Shown: piece by piece, positions 1-12,049 of the stretch
Position numbering within the stretch: the first letter of the stretch is position 1
Layout of the letters: each line of letters starts with the position of its first letter
Source: Panax quinquefolius
Taxonomy: Eukaryota; Streptophyta; Magnoliopsida; Apiales; Araliaceae
Reading direction: 5' to 3'
Length of the DNA: 64,000 nt
Assembly: GCA_020205615.1 (NCBI GenBank)
Contig: CM035169.1
Coordinates: 19,487,546 to 19,551,545, forward strand
Position numbers and translations under genes: made by a program
Notes under the pieces: generated by a model
Told to the model about the DNA's origin: nothing
Database searches by the model: none
The model's input: the letters and a program-made list of their open reading frames with translations, nothing else

Positions 1-400
1 TTTCAGATATCACCGGTAGAATATGGAAGTGTATGTAGACGATATGATTGTCAAAAGTATGTTGGTACATAAACATCCGGATGATTCGAAGAATGTTTTC
101 GCACATTCACAACACAATTTGAGATTGAATCCCACTAAATGCACCTTCTGGCTCAGAGCTCGCAAATTTCGGGATATCTTGTCACCGAGAGAATCAAGCC
201 AATCCCGAGAAGATTCAAGCGACATCGAACATGAAGACTCCTCACCATTTAAAGATGTTCAACGTCTGATCGAAGGATTGCAGCTTTTGAGGAGGTTTAT
301 GTCCAAGTCAATGGAAAGATGTCATCGTTTCGATACATTGAAAGGGTCAAGAATGCAAAGACATTTCAATGGACTTTGAGCGTGAAGACGCTTTTCGAAA
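1..400 (+). pseudogene. reverse transcriptase C-terminal part, copy A
   Basis: The YVDD catalytic motif is at 32-43, followed by MIVKS. The following palm/thumb residues (hydrophobic HxLRLNPTKC block near 108-150) match the Ty3/gypsy RT pattern seen in copies B and C. The reading frame is broken after about 160 bases. Unlike copy B, this copy keeps both catalytic aspartates of the YxDD box. Confidence 0.8.
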
Positions 401-429
401 GCATCAAGTCCTATTTATCTTCTGAGACC

Positions 430-860
430 TTTATTGGTGAAGCCCGCTCCTCGCTAAACCTTTATATTTGTACTGGCAACAGTTCATCATTGGCGTAGAG
501 AGGAGCTTTGCGTGCGTGAAGTCAAAAGTAAAAGACCCGGTTTATTATGTAAGCCATGTCCTTCGGATGCTAAACAAGGTACCGAATATTGAAAGTTTGT
601 TTTCGCTTTTAATAACTCGCTAGTAATGAAAAGCTTAGACAATACTTCCGGGTAGATTGGTAATATATATAGACGTATCGCCTTTAAAGAAGATTATGGG
701 CAAACCCGAGGTATCGGGAGATTACCGATGGACGATGGAGTTGTCACAAATTTTTCATTGAATATCATCCCCGAATCGCCATCAAAGGACAAGCCTTGGC
801 TGATTTTGTTGTTGAATGCTCATTTTCTCAAGTCGATGAAGTTGTAGAAGGAAGTCAAGG
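430..860 (+). pseudogene. RNase H (retroviral-type) remnant, copy A
   Basis: Translated pieces in several frames correspond to the copy B and C blocks that read LxAASxLAxGAVLVRE and PVYYVSHVL. The ELSQFFIEYHPR-like end of the domain is at about 737-775. This is the usual RNase H following RT in Ty3/gypsy pol. Several frameshifts and stops make it non-coding now. Confidence 0.7.
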
Positions 861-894
861 ATCGGATACGCTAGCTTGCAGCTTCTTCAAAGCA

Positions 895-1260
895 GGCAGA
901 GTTCGTGTGGATCGCCAGATGCAGATGGGTCTTCTACCACCTGACGCCAAATGGAGCAGTGTTATTCGACGAGTCCAGAGGGATTCAAGGTACAACAAGC
1001 CATCGATTTCGCTCAAAGCGACAAACAACGGTCGAATATGAAGCGGTACTTGTAGGTTACGCATGGCAAAAGAGTCTTGAAGTGCAAAGAATAATCATCT
1101 TTAGTGATTCTCAATTAATCGCTAAGCAACTTTCCGGGAATACGAAGCTCGAGGCCCAAAATGATCCAATATCTAATGTAATCAAGGAGCAACTTCAAAG
1201 ATTTCCAATCTTATGAAGTTTCAAGGATCGAAATTAATAACAATTCAATTGCCGACGATT
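895..1260 (+). pseudogene. archaeal-type second RNase H (aRNase H) remnant, copy A
   Basis: Fragments include a KRQTTVEYEAVL block near 1017-1050 and the IIIFSDSQLIAKQLSGN block at 1090-1140. In copy C the same domain reads YADGSS, then ATNNEVE. D, E and D are the expected catalytic positions of an archaeal-type RNase H. A second RNase H placed after the first is diagnostic of Tat-lineage elements. Stops and shifts split it. Confidence 0.65.
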
Positions 1261-1389
1261 CTCCAAATTAGCCACTACGGATGTTAACGCTTTGATGGGT
1301 CGATTGATTTACAAACTTTGCAACATCCCAAGTGGTTATTATGAATCGGTGATGTGCATCGATCGTAACCAATCACCGGTCGACTCCAT

Positions 1390-2198
1390 ATATGTAGATT
1401 CTGGCAGATGGCGCCTTACCTTCGAATCGGATGCTCGCCAAAAAAGTTAAGTATAAAAGTGCTAATTTTGTTCGATTGATGGAGATCTGTTCAAGAGCTT
1501 TTCATCTCCACTATTGAAATGCTTCGACTCCATCCGTCGACTATGCTCTTTTGGAAGATATGAAGGTATTTGTGGTGACCATATGGCGCCTAAGTCATTA
1601 GCCTATAAGATACTTCGCCGTCAGGTACTATTGGCCTACCATCTTTAAAAGAAGAATCGAAAGTACGCCAAGAAGTGCGAGAAATGTCAACTAAATAAAT
1701 TCGATCCCACATCACCACCGTAAGAGCTATACTCGATCTTATCTCCTATACCCTTCACCGTCTGGGGGTTGATATATCGGGTCCATTACCGAAAAGCTAA
1801 AGGTCGTCACTTCATTATAGTTGCTTATTGATTATACGACTCAAGTGGGTGGAGGCAAAACCACTTCTATCAATAACTAAAAGGAATGCCTAAAGTTTAT
1901 AAAGGAGTTCGTGGTGTTTCGCCGGATTCCTAAGGTGTTGTATCGAACAACTGACGCCAACAGGATCGAAATTTGAGGCATTCTTGAAAGAACTAGGATT
2001 CAACACGAAAGACCTCAAGAGGCTCATCCACGTCAAATGGACAAGTCAAGTGACCAATGTAACGTCATTGAACGGGATCAAGCGTAGATTGAATGAAGCA
2101 TGGCGATGGCCGAGGAGCTACTTAAGCGTGTTGTGGGCTTATCGAACTACTCCAAGGACTACAACAGAGATTCACCCTTTAGATTGGCTTACGGTACT
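1390..2198 (+). pseudogene. integrase N-terminal and core part, copy A, interrupted by nested element
   Basis: The HHCC zinc-binding region (blocks like HEGIxGDH and KCEKCQLN, about 1555-1700) and the core (1740-2198) are recognisable by alignment with copies B and C. The second catalytic residue context reads SNN at 1943-1951, as in copy B, instead of the SDN kept in copy C. The frame ends at the LAYGT-type block, where GTACT (2194-2198) meets the LTR of the nested element. The integrase C-terminus that resumes in copy B at 45411 is deleted here. Confidence 0.75.
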
Positions 2199-2838
2199 TG
2201 TGGGCAAGGAAATCGACCTTTGCTAGGTTAGGGTTTCGTGGTCATCGAGGAGGAGAGAATCCACTAAAAGTACGGAATCGATTGATCGATCAAGAGGGAG
2301 AACGACGGTGTGGACGACATCTAACGACGCGTGGCGTAACTCCCTAGAATCCGGAACCGTGTTAGGTAACAGGATTCCAAGAGCCTTCGAGTCCTTCAAG
2401 TCGAGAGAATGTCCAAACCTCTTTGGTGCTTTTAGTGGAATCTCCAAGCCTTTAAGTCACCAAAAGGGTCCCTTCGATCTTCCAAGAGTCCAAGTCTTCG
2501 CCTGTAGAAGTCCCTTCCCAATGGAGTGGAAGAGATATTTATAGGTTTTTGAGAGTGGTCACGTGATAGGCACACGCCCCTGAGAAATTCCAAATTTACC
2601 CTTAGTCATCAAAGTAATGCCCAGATCGTCTCCCGCCTTCTAGCCACCAATCCAATCCCTCAATCAATTCCCAAATGAGTCACCTCCACGTGCTTCGCCG
2701 GACACGTGGAAAGATTCTCTCAGATTCGCTTTTTATTTTCGCTTCTTCCGCCTTTCCATTTAATCATAATACTTAACCTTAATTTGTGCATTTAATTCAA
2801 TTAGGTCAATTGAACCCTAATTTGCACTTGGGCCCACA
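2199..2838 (-). repeat. LTR of nested element A (3' LTR in element orientation)
   Basis: Starts TGTGGGCAAGG and ends TTGGGCCCACA, a TG...CA repeat. It is preceded by GTACT at 2194-2198, the target duplication shared with nested copy B. It matches 10272-10912, 36558-37199 and 44754-45405. Confidence 0.85.
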
Positions 2839-2850
2839 TTTGCCCCCCTC
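2839..2850 (-). other. polypurine tract of nested element A
   Basis: On the minus strand this reads GAGGGGGGCAAA directly against the LTR, the expected plus-strand DNA primer site. It fixes the orientation of the nested element. Confidence 0.6.
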
Positions 2851-5365
2851 ATGCGAGAGTCGGCCCTCGAGTGACGATCGCAAAATACTTTAACTCGGAA
2901 TATCGCTTCAATTTTTTGAAAATGCTCGATTCGCAAGTCCCAAAATGTAAAAAATCATAGAGACGAAACCATGGAGTTTCTCCCAATATATCTGGAAATC
3001 CTCTATCAAATCTTTCCAAACCTTGCATAATATTTGTTTCCCTAATTAATTTTTATATGTATATATATACATATATCAAAACTAAATCAAAATAAATTAT
3101 ATATTTGTCAAATAAAATCAAATCTTATTTTGATTTCAGAATAAGATCAAATCCTTCTTTATAGAAAATCAAATCATTCCTATTATTTTGGAAACAAAAT
3201 CAAATTATTTTTATTTATATACTTATAAAATAAAATTAGAAGAAATTATTTTACTTAAAATATTTTTCAAAATCGAGAAATATTTTTTTTTAAATAAGAA
3301 TAATTTAATTTGATAAAATAATAATATTATTATTATTTTTTAAACGCAAGATCTCTTCCCTTAATCGGGTGATACCGCCAGAGTCATTTTATGGGATCGA
3401 CAGAATTGATTCCACTAGACAAGTATAAGAAATTAGCAATCGATTTTGCCGGGACACGTATTTTAGAGAAAGAAGACTAAAAAAAACTAAAGGGGAAAAA
3501 GAAGCAATTGCAGAGTAATAGTGGTCGTGAAGCTTTTGGGAAGATAAATAAATGAAACAATCTGCTTAAGAATCGATGTTTAAAAATCAACACATTTACA
3601 ATTCAAAGTGAAAAATGAGCTAATTCTTCCCGTGAACGCGAGCTTCATTTTCAAAACCAAATCATTATTTTAGCTTGACAGGTGAATTCTTGTGAAATCT
3701 GTGATTGGTCATCGCAAAATATTTCCATATAAAATGAAATAAAAGTTCTGCAAGTCGATACTAAAATGATCAATCAAGGCATCTTTTTGATCGGCTATAA
3801 TTTAACTTTCCATAAGTAATATTACGGGAAGGACTCAGAATAATGGTATGATGCTTGGGTCACCGTAAATGATAAACAACCTCTTTTCCTCAATTTATAA
3901 AATGGATATACAAATGACAAATCCTATATCCCACGATATAATTTTCTAGTTATGATCAAGGCGAATTCAAAGAACGCCTAATTGTTCTAGTTAATTACCT
4001 TATATTTATCACAATTACCCACATAATTTCCAAATTGTAAGACCCCATAAAATATTCCCTCGCTCATATATATTTTCAAGAATCGCTAATCTCCTGGGAG
4101 AACTTTATTAAGAATTCACGAGTTTTTTTTTTTTTTTTTTATCAAATTCAACACATTCTTATTAATAATTAATTCGAGTAAGACTCGTATATAAGATGAT
4201 ACAACAAACTTTATATAGAATTTCTAAAGATATATAGGTATGCCAAAGGCTCAATGGAGCTAATATATAAAATATTATTTTATAATCTATATGTATTTGA
4301 TAATTGATCGACTTTTGTAAAAGTAATAATCATGTCATACGATACATTTATAATTAAAACCCATAGATCTTACTCCTTATATATATATATATATGCAATA
4401 ATCTTCCTAATAAATTTTTTTTATCTCGATACACCAAGTCTTTCCTTTTATCAAATCAAATATTAATTTTATTTCAAAATAAAATCAAATCTTAATTTTA
4501 TAAAATCAAATCTTAATTTTATTTTTGAAATTAAATCTTTCTTTATTTTGGAAAATCAAATCAAATCTTTCTTAATTTGAAAAGAGATTTTTTTTTTAAA
4601 ACAAATCAAAATCATAAAATCATATGAAATAAACTAAAATCATATGACATGCATTATAAATTATAGTCCCTTTCTATTCACGCCAAAGTCGGGCCAATTA
4701 ACCCTTAGTCCAATTTATTTTTTATTTTATTTTATTTTTTTCGTCAACCCTATACAAAAAATGAGGTAACCATTTTTTTTTTTCGAACGTCATTTAATTT
4801 ATTTTTTTTTTTTTTTTTGAAAATAAAATAAAATAAAATCTTATTTTATTTTTTCAAAAAATAAAAAATAAAATATATAAATAAAATATTTACTTATCTT
4901 ATTTTCGAGAGGTCCTGCTGCTGCCCATGATTAATTATCAGGTCGCCTTTTTGCCATATAAGAAAGATCCGCTGAAGCTTATACACGCCTTCACCTCATC
5001 CAACGACTATCGATTAACACCTCTTAAACTAAAAGAAAATAAGCCCATGAAAAGAATGAATATGATTAACCCCACTTCGCTTCCCAATGCCAATTATTTG
5101 GTTCCTTTCAAACCGCCTCGCTATATCCCATGAGTCATCAAGTCACGAGCCTTTTCCACTCCTTCCCCGCCATTCTCGATCAATCCCGCATTACCCAAGT
5201 GATTCTACACAATGATTCAATGAGAACACAAGCGCCCAAAGGCTCCTCGTAGTCCAAAAATAAAAGAGAAGATATTCCACCATCTCTTCTTCAATAAATT
5301 TCATAAGACCATCAACAATCAATTTTCGATAGAAATCACCCATTTCAGACCGATAAATCCGAGAC

Positions 5366-5416
<51 letters not shown>

Positions 5417-5650
5417 TTTTTGAATTCGAGGAAATTGATTATAATCGCCTCTAATTCATAATTCGCTTCGATTGTCAAGGTAACTTACTTTCAAGAAAAA
5501 TCTTTGTTTTCATAATTTTTTATTTAGTCGAATTTCAAACTCTTTTCATGTATAATTATTTTATTTTGTCGATTGATTGTTTGTTTGTCGGGTCGATGTT
5601 TTTGCTTAATTTTTTCTTAATTGTTTCATCGATTTCTCTTTCGTGTGATC
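2851..5650. other. AT-rich non-coding interior of nested element A
   Basis: No domain is recognisable. There are many A- and T-runs, dispersed short blocks like AAATCAAATCTTTATTTT (about 3090-3250 and 4440-4620), and a TA microsatellite at 5368-5407. It is collinear with 37213-40050 of nested copy B. A 68-codon ORF at 4927-5133 aligns with a disrupted counterpart at 39290-39510, and I give it no function. Confidence 0.6.
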
Positions 5651-5659
5651 AGTAGTTTT

Positions 5660-6110
5660 CTTTTCCCGCCATTTCACCTTAACAGATCGCTCTTGGATAT
5701 TCTCAAAGAGAAAACAACACCGCAAGGAGGAGGATTTATTTTGAGCCATTTCACCTTAACAAGGTCATCGGGTTCCTGGATATTCTGGAAGAAAGGAACA
5801 CCGTAAGTGAGGAGAAGGATCTATTCCGAGCCATTTCACCTTAACAAGGTCATCGCTCTGATATTCGGAAGAAAGGAACAACGCAAGGAGGAGGATTTAT
5901 TCCAGCCATTTCCCCTTAACAAGGTCCTCGCCTTGGATATTTTGAAAGAAAGGACAACCCCGCAAGGAGGAAGAGTTTATTCCGAGCCATTTCACCTTAA
6001 CAAGGTCATTGGCTTGATATTTTGAAAGAAAGGACAACATCGCAAGGAGGAAGAATTTATTCCTTGAGCCATTTCACCTTAACAAGGATCTTAGTTCTGG
6101 ATGTTCCTAT
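5660..6110. repeat. ~62-bp minisatellite, about 6-7 units (nested A)
   Basis: The unit contains CCATTTCACCTTAACAAGG, then a TTGGATATT-like block, then AAGAAAGGACAAC and GGAGGA. Units recur near 5668, 5746, 5830, 5908, 5988 and 6070 with small indels. The same array is at 40060-40490. Short ORFs across it are repeat translations and not genes. Confidence 0.85.
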
Positions 6111-6375
6111 GAAGTAAAGATTCATTCCAATCAGCTTGATTCGACGATTTAATAAGGAGAAGTTAAATGTAAGAGGGAGAGCTCCTTAGGTGGCTAAATC
6201 TTACGTCAACCTCAGGGGAACCGACCTAATGGCCTCCTTTTTCACATTTCCGCTCTTCTTTACCCTTTTATTCGAACGGCTCCTAATGCTTGTGCTTTTT
6301 CTTCTTTCGTGTGTTCATGATCTTCCTTTCCAATCCAAGGTGTCCGTGATCTTCCTTTCCCAAATCCAATCTTCT

Positions 6376-6382
6376 TATTTAA
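6376..6382 (+). promoter_or_regulatory. TATA-like box of plus-strand gene in nested A
   Basis: TATTTAA is followed by a pyrimidine-rich stretch (CCCTCTCTC) and the ATG at 6402. The same arrangement is at 40761 in copy B. Inferred core promoter. Confidence 0.45.
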
Positions 6383-6401
6383 GTTTCATACCCTCTCTCA
6401 T

Positions 6402-7194
6402 ATGGTAAGCACTTAATTTCAAATGCTCATTCACTTTCTTTCTTTGTTTTAGAATTCTCATGTTATATTTTCTTGTTGCAGCCAACTCCAGTGAACGCCC
6501 ACGCATCTTCAAAACTACTAAGGAGGTTCCTTTCATCATCGATCGGGAAAGGCTCCCTTTACGGGTCTTCTCGACGCTTTCGGGAGCAAGTGAAGAATTA
6601 CGATCGTATAACCTTTCCTCCTCCCGAGAAAAGAGTTATTATTTCTATATGCTACGGCCATGTAAGTTTAGACAATTTTCCCTGCTCTCGCCGCAGATTC
6701 CTCGGGATGTGTATAAAAAACAGAATATCCCTTATGCCCCATTCATTTCATATTCGATTTATCCAATCGCCTTTGTGGGTGGCAACATTGGACCGACGAG
6801 GTTCTCGCAAATTTCGATTATGTGGATATATCAAGAGGGTCGACATTTTGCGTTGATTCAATTACGCAGGAACTTCAGATCCCGATGTGACCAAGATGCT
6901 CTTACCGCCTTTGATTTCACCGGTGTTCTTCCACACGTACATTTGTCACCGCTGGGGGAGTTCACCCCAACTCTAGAGGATGTCTATGCCATCTACCAAG
7001 AAGCATTTACCGCGGTGAGTCACGCCTTTGGTGAGATGATCGTGGCAAAATATTTTAAGTGTCAAGTCTTCACTTTCAAGCTTCGATGTTTTGCAAGCCT
7101 TAAAAACAAAAGTCCTAGAGAGTTGAACCTCAGGGGAGCAAACCTCAGAGGGCAAGCCCAGAGGATCTCTTCAAGGATATCTAGTATCTCCTAA
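6402..7194 (+). pseudogene. antisense (to nested element) ORF with plant-mobile-domain-like motif, copy A
   Basis: The proposed start ATG (6402-6404) is directly followed by a GTAAGC donor. The intron ends in TTGCAG (6405-6481, 77 nt), and exon 2 begins CCAACTCC. Splicing gives an N-terminus MPTP..., with the 244-codon open frame at 6460-7194 overlapping exon 2 further on. At about 6955-7000 the protein shows GEFTPTLEDVYAIYQ. This resembles the GExTxTLEDVxxLxGLPxxG core of plant mobile domain (aminotransferase-like) proteins, which occur in plant transposons and in MAIL-type host proteins. A frameshift is needed between the spliced start and that motif, so this copy is probably dead. The domain call rests on one motif and the overall context. 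Confidence 0.5.
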
Positions 7195-7199
7195 CTTTC

Positions 7200-7840
7200 C
7201 TCGACATGTCTCCCTTCTATGCTAGGTCGATCTTTTATTTCCAATCATCATGTTGTTGCACTTCGCTCTAAGTCACTTCACGCTCCACGAGGACGACTTA
7301 CTTTATGTAAACTTTAGGAGCTTCAAGACGACATACATAAATCAAGACCAAGCTTTTGGGAAATCGAGTCACCACCCAAGACCTCAAGGCTCGATAAGCC
7401 TTTAATATTTAAGGCTCATGGTACCACACCATTGTCGACTAAGGCTTTAGTTATTCTCTCTTTAGTTCGATTGTGTCACGGCCTTTAGATCATAAACTTT
7501 CATAGTTTTTTCCATTTCGACGTAAAATTTATGTACATATATTTCATTTATCAAATCAGTAGTTTCTTTTATCCTTATTGATCGTCTTTAATTTGAACGA
7601 TTCTTTAAAACTCAATATTTAACATCAATCTTAAGTTGTTCAATTAAGACTCCAAGACACCAATAGGCCTCTATAAAACAAAGAAACATGAATCTATTCA
7701 AGAAAAAACATGTTTTTTTTTATTAAACTAACACTCAATCTATACTTCCTTTTTTTAAAGAGATTAGAAAAATATTCAAGCATAAGGAAGTTCGACAATT
7801 TATTGATAACAAAATTGCTTTTAACGAAAAGTATAACGCT
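7200..7840. other. non-coding stretch of nested element A
   Basis: It is collinear with 41600-42250 in copy B. It has no supported ORF, no RNA gene and no array. It begins downstream of the plus-strand ORF and ends at the minisatellite. Confidence 0.5.
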
Positions 7841-8220
7841 TCAAATAATAAATCCTCATTACTTTTGAAGTCGAAGTATAACTTATTCGGGTTCGAGGAC
7901 TTATAACAAAAGTGTCTCGATTATTTTTAAAGTTAAAAGTATAACTTTTTGGGTCTAAGGACTTATAACAAAAAGTGCCTCATTCACTTTTAATGATAAA
8001 GTGTAACACTCGAGTGCCTCGCCACTTGATCGCCCAATTTTTCGGGCAAGTACCACGAGGACTTGAAATCGTGCTCATTACTCGAGTCGCCCAGCTTTGC
8101 AAGGCAAGCTGCATTTCACGAGGACTTGAAATCGGGTGCCTGCCACTGGTCGTCCATTTTCGCAAAAGGTGTGTACCACGAGGACTTGACCACCATTTAG
8201 AGAGGACCACCATCTGGTGG

Positions 8221-8262
<42 letters not shown>

Positions 8263-8380
8263 TAATTCACAATTCTTGTGCCTCCAACCTCGTCATCCAA
8301 TTACTTGGCAAAGGATACCTCGAGGACTTAAACCACCATTTTTTGTGGACCACCATCTGGGTAGATTTTAATTCATCCGA
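7840..8380. repeat. ~60-64-bp minisatellite with internal TA tract (nested A)
   Basis: Two related unit types occur. One is built on AAAGTATAACTT...GAGGACTTATA (7850-7985). The other is built on GTGCCTCGTCACTT...GAGGACTTGAAATC (8015-8215). A (TA)n tract at 8224-8260 splits the last units, which end in CACCATCTGGGTGGATTTTA-like blocks. The counterpart is at 42255-42830. Confidence 0.75.
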
Positions 8381-8679
8381 GTCTGTAGTTTTCATGGTAG
8401 AGCCAAGATTTGGTTCTTCGACTTGGATCGAACCACGGGTGATAGTTACACGCTTTTCTCCTAGTTCAATCTCCCCGCCGCCGCCTTCTCACGGTATATC
8501 CTCCGCAGATCGTAATACCCATAGTGGAACGTCCGCGATTGGTGGTATATACGTAAGTCCTGGCTTCTTTTCATCTCTTCCATATAACCAACCGGGTCTT
8601 GAGGCTTCACCACTCCACGCTCAACCCATTGTTCAGACAGTTCTCAATTCTTCTTCGCCGCATGTAATAGCCTCCTGAA

Positions 8680-10200
8680 TCGCATTCTCGTATACTTGTC
8701 ACCATGCTTTTTCTCGCTTCGCTTAATTTTCTCATTCTTTCTCTCTTCGCTTCTTATGGTTTTTGATCGAGAATCACCCAAAGCCACTTGCTGTCGCCCC
8801 TCTCGCTTCTTCCATATAACCATCGCACGGCTCGTGGAAATGTCATGATTCCTCCCAAGTCTTGTGCAAAAGATGAGAGGGTCGCAAATGAATCACAAGC
8901 TTTGTAATGAGGTGGGCTTCAAGGCGCCTAAAGCACCATTCATTGCATATACTAACAAAGTTCTTTCTTCAATCGCTCGCACACCTCTCGTGGCTCGGGC
9001 CCCAACTCACAACATAATCTGACAACCTCATTCGATTTCGCTGAACCGCATAAGCTCCACAATGGTTACCTGCTTTCGCACATAGAAAAATTTCTTGAAA
9101 AATTGTAATTTTAAGTCATCCCAATCACGGATCGATTTCTTCTCCAAATCAGTAGTACCAACCTAAAGGCACTATCCGCCAAAGTCTTGTTGAATTCCCC
9201 GATCAACAAGTGTGGTTGTTCACTTCATTATATCCGAGCCACTTGAGACATCGACTCTACAAACCGGCAATATGTTCCTAGCATTTCCTTTTTCCCCCGC
9301 CAGATTTTGGAAATCATGGGTGCTCAATATACCCCGTCAGTAAGGTTGCTCCGAATGTGCAAGGTGGTAAGGAGGAGTAAAGTCCAACTCCGAGGGTCGA
9401 GATGTCTGTTCGCTGGGTTGATCGATCACGCCAATCATATCATCCTTCGTCACATACGGGCTTCAGAAAGCGGAACTCTCCGGGTGTCAGGATATACCCA
9501 CAGATCCACGGTGGTGTATGGTAGAGAAATTGGTCGATGGACACTTCAGATCACGAAATACCGCAATCGTGGAAGTCATTGCTCATTCACCGGACATCGC
9601 TTGGAATGGTTGGTATTCAGACCGTGAAAATGATGGAATAAGAATCGAGATGATGTTCACTCGAGGTCAGCTTGCTTCCATCCAGTCGTGGCACGCCACC
9701 ACCGCTCGGGCTTCCTGTTGATTATCGAACCAATCGACTTCTTCCGCTAATGGAGGTACAATGTGGTTCTCTTTGTTGTTGCTACCATTATTGTTGTCTT
9801 CCACACCTACTTGCTCCCCATGCAAACTTCCCCGGAACACGGCCTCGAAAGTGGGAATCAGATCAATCACGGGCGGAAATTCCCCATCTCCTCTTCGCTT
9901 CCTCCAGATTTCAAAGATCACGGCCATCATCATTCTTTTCGCTCTTCTCGCGGCTTCCTTCAATGCCTCGAGCATCTCCAACAGCACATCATTCGCTTTG
10001 TCTCCACCGCATCCTCGCCTCGCCTTTCAAGGTTTTGTTGTTGATCGCTATATGTGGTGACGCCGAACTTCCTTCTCAAGCGCCTTCAATAAGTGGTTGG
10101 TCAAAATCCGTGCTCATACTTTGAAAGCTTCGAGTGGCTTGCCTTTGAACCGGATCCGCGGAGGTAATGTTGTTTGTCAGAAGCAGCCTTCTTCCCCGTA
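8680..10200 (-). pseudogene. gag of nested element A
   Basis: Minus-strand fragments correspond to the copy B gag: an N-terminal charged region (open at 9667-9987), then the capsid block ending in FKKFFYVRKQVTIVELMRFS (about 9050-9120). That block is typical of Ty3/gypsy Gag, where it is followed by a DYVxRF-type helix. There are several frameshifts. Gag would form the virus-like particle. No pol follows downstream in the element. Confidence 0.6.
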
Positions 10201-10271
10201 GTTCTCCCACTTCGAGAAGCTGGGCATACCTTCATTTAATTCTACACCCCAAAGCAGAGTCGCCAAATAAA

Positions 10272-10912
10272 TGTGGGCAAGGAAATCGCACTGCTAGGTT
10301 GGGGTTTCGTCATTGGAGAGGAGAGAGAAATCCACTAAAAGTACTAATCGATTCGATTGATCAAGAGGGGAGAACGACATGTGGACGACATCTAACGACG
10401 CTGCGGCGTAACCCCTAGAATCCGGAACCGTGTTAGGTAAACAGGATTCCAAGAGCCTTCTCGAGTCCTTCAAGTCGAGAGAATGTCCAAACCCTTTTGG
10501 TGCTTTTTAGTGGAATCTCCAAGCCTTTAAGTCACCAAAAGGGTCCCTTCGATCTTCCAAGAGTCCAAGTCTTCGGGCCTCCGTAGAAGTCCCTTCCCAA
10601 TGGAGTGGAAGAGATATTTATGGATTTTTTTGAGAGTGGTCATGTGATAGCACACGTCCCTGAGAAATTCCAAATTTACCCTTAGTCATCAAAGTAATGC
10701 CCAGATCGCCCCGCCTCTTCTACCACCAATCCAATCCTCAATCAATTCCCTAAAATGAGTCACCTCCACGTGCTTCTTCGCCGGACACGCGGGAAAGATT
10801 CTCTCGATTCGCGCTTTATTTTCGCTTCTTCCGCTCTTCCATTTAATCATAATATTTAACCTTAATTTTTGCATTTAATTCAATTAGCTCAATTGAACCC
10901 TAATTTGCACTT
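10272..10912 (-). repeat. LTR of nested element A (5' LTR in element orientation), truncated
   Basis: It matches the 2199-2838 LTR but stops at TTTGCACTT. The final GGGCCCACA and the GTACT duplication are missing. What follows (GGTGTAAATCCTTATG...) aligns to about 45830 of copy B, so roughly 0.4 kb of integrase C-terminus is deleted with it. Confidence 0.8.
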
Positions 10913-10984
10913 AGGTTCGGCATCTTCGGTGTAAATCCTTATGTCATCATCAATAAAGTTCCTTTTCTTAGGCAAATTTCATTT

Positions 10985-11700
10985 CATTGGAGGACCATTG
11001 GTGACTCCCCGGCCCCATTCGCATGGCGACTTTTCAAGACCAGTGGTCCTTAAGGAGTTTTGTCCCCGCCAGTTTCACCGCAGTAAACGTCATTGGTGTT
11101 AGGAGGTTCGAGTGGACTCACGGCCATTCGATGGCAGACTTTTCGTTAGTGGTCCTTATGAGTTTGTCAGCCCCTTCGTGGTAGGCAAACGCCATCGGTG
11201 TTGATGGAGGTTCGGTGGACTCACGGCCTTTTCACGGGCAAAATTTCTTTCAGAGTGGTCCTTATGAGTTTGTCGGGTAAAGGCCCCGAGGTCGTAGGTA
11301 AACGCCATTGGTGTTGGGGAGGTTCGGCCTCGCCATTCAATGGGCATTTTCTTTAGTGGTCCTTGACCTGTCGTGTGCCCTTCGTGGTAGGCAAACGTCA
11401 TTGGTTTAAGGTTCGGGACTGGCCCATTCGATGGCAGCCCTTCGGCAGTGGTCACTTAGGACCTTGTCGCCCTTCGCCGGCAGGTGTGTCATCTTTTAAG
11501 ACGTTGTCATACGTCGTGCTTAAGACCTTGTCAGCCCTTCCCGGTAGGGTGTCATCTTTAATTGTGTCGCCCTACTTAGACGCTTGTCAACACTTAGACC
11601 ATTGGTCAGTTCCTTAGGTAGGTGTTGGTCATCCTTCGAGACTTTGTCGCCCTTCGTGGTAGTGCAAATGTCATCTTTTTCGTTTTGTTAGCCTTTAGAG
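10985..11700. repeat. ~100-bp tandem array between pol and antisense gene, copy A
   Basis: Units carry AACGTCATTGGTGTTAGGAG, a CCATTCGATGGC block, AGTGGTCCTTATGAGTTTGTC and CCTTCGTGGTAGGCA. A shorter ~85-bp variant with TGTCATCTTTAAGACGTTGTC follows from about 11440. The array is collinear with 45890-46745 but shorter and more degraded. Tandem repeats in the 3' untranslated part are known in Tat-lineage elements. Confidence 0.85.
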
Positions 11701-12049
11701 GTAAACAAATTCCTAACAAAGCGATATGTCTCCACACTTTGTGAATTAATAAGATCCTTTACTTTATTACCTAAAATTTTTCTAAGTGTTGAGTTCTGTA
11801 AAGTTTCATTCTTACACTTCATCTTATCTTATATTATATTATGTTTAATCATATTTAATGATCGTGTTCAAATTCTTCACGGCGGATCGCACATTTTTTC
11901 ACTTAAGGAAATATCAAGTATCGCGTAAAATAAATAAACCGTCAAGCATGAATGAAGTCATTTTCATTAATATTTAATTTAATTACAATATTGATAATTT
12001 TATGATGTTGTAAATTAAAGACGTAAAAACATAAATGAAGAATATCACC

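Larger units (their letters stand above)
2199..10912 (-). mobile_element. nested gag-only LTR retrotransposon in integrase of copy A
   Basis: Two direct repeats of about 640 bp (2199-2838 and 10272-10912) bound the element. Read on the minus strand, the PBS-like TTTGGCGACTC lies just inside the 10272 LTR. A purine-rich PPT (2839-2850) lies just inside the other. The orientation is therefore opposite to the host element. gag remnants lie at about 8700-10200 on the minus strand and I find no RT, RNase H or integrase. A plus-strand ORF with a plant-mobile-domain-like motif and two minisatellite arrays occupy the interior. The 10272-10912 LTR lacks its last ~10 bases and the right target duplication. 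Confidence 0.8.

Noticed and set aside
5621..6025. Two consecutive plus-strand ORFs with repeated peptide blocks
   Set aside because: They follow the 62-bp minisatellite in shifting frames; the unit length is not a multiple of three.
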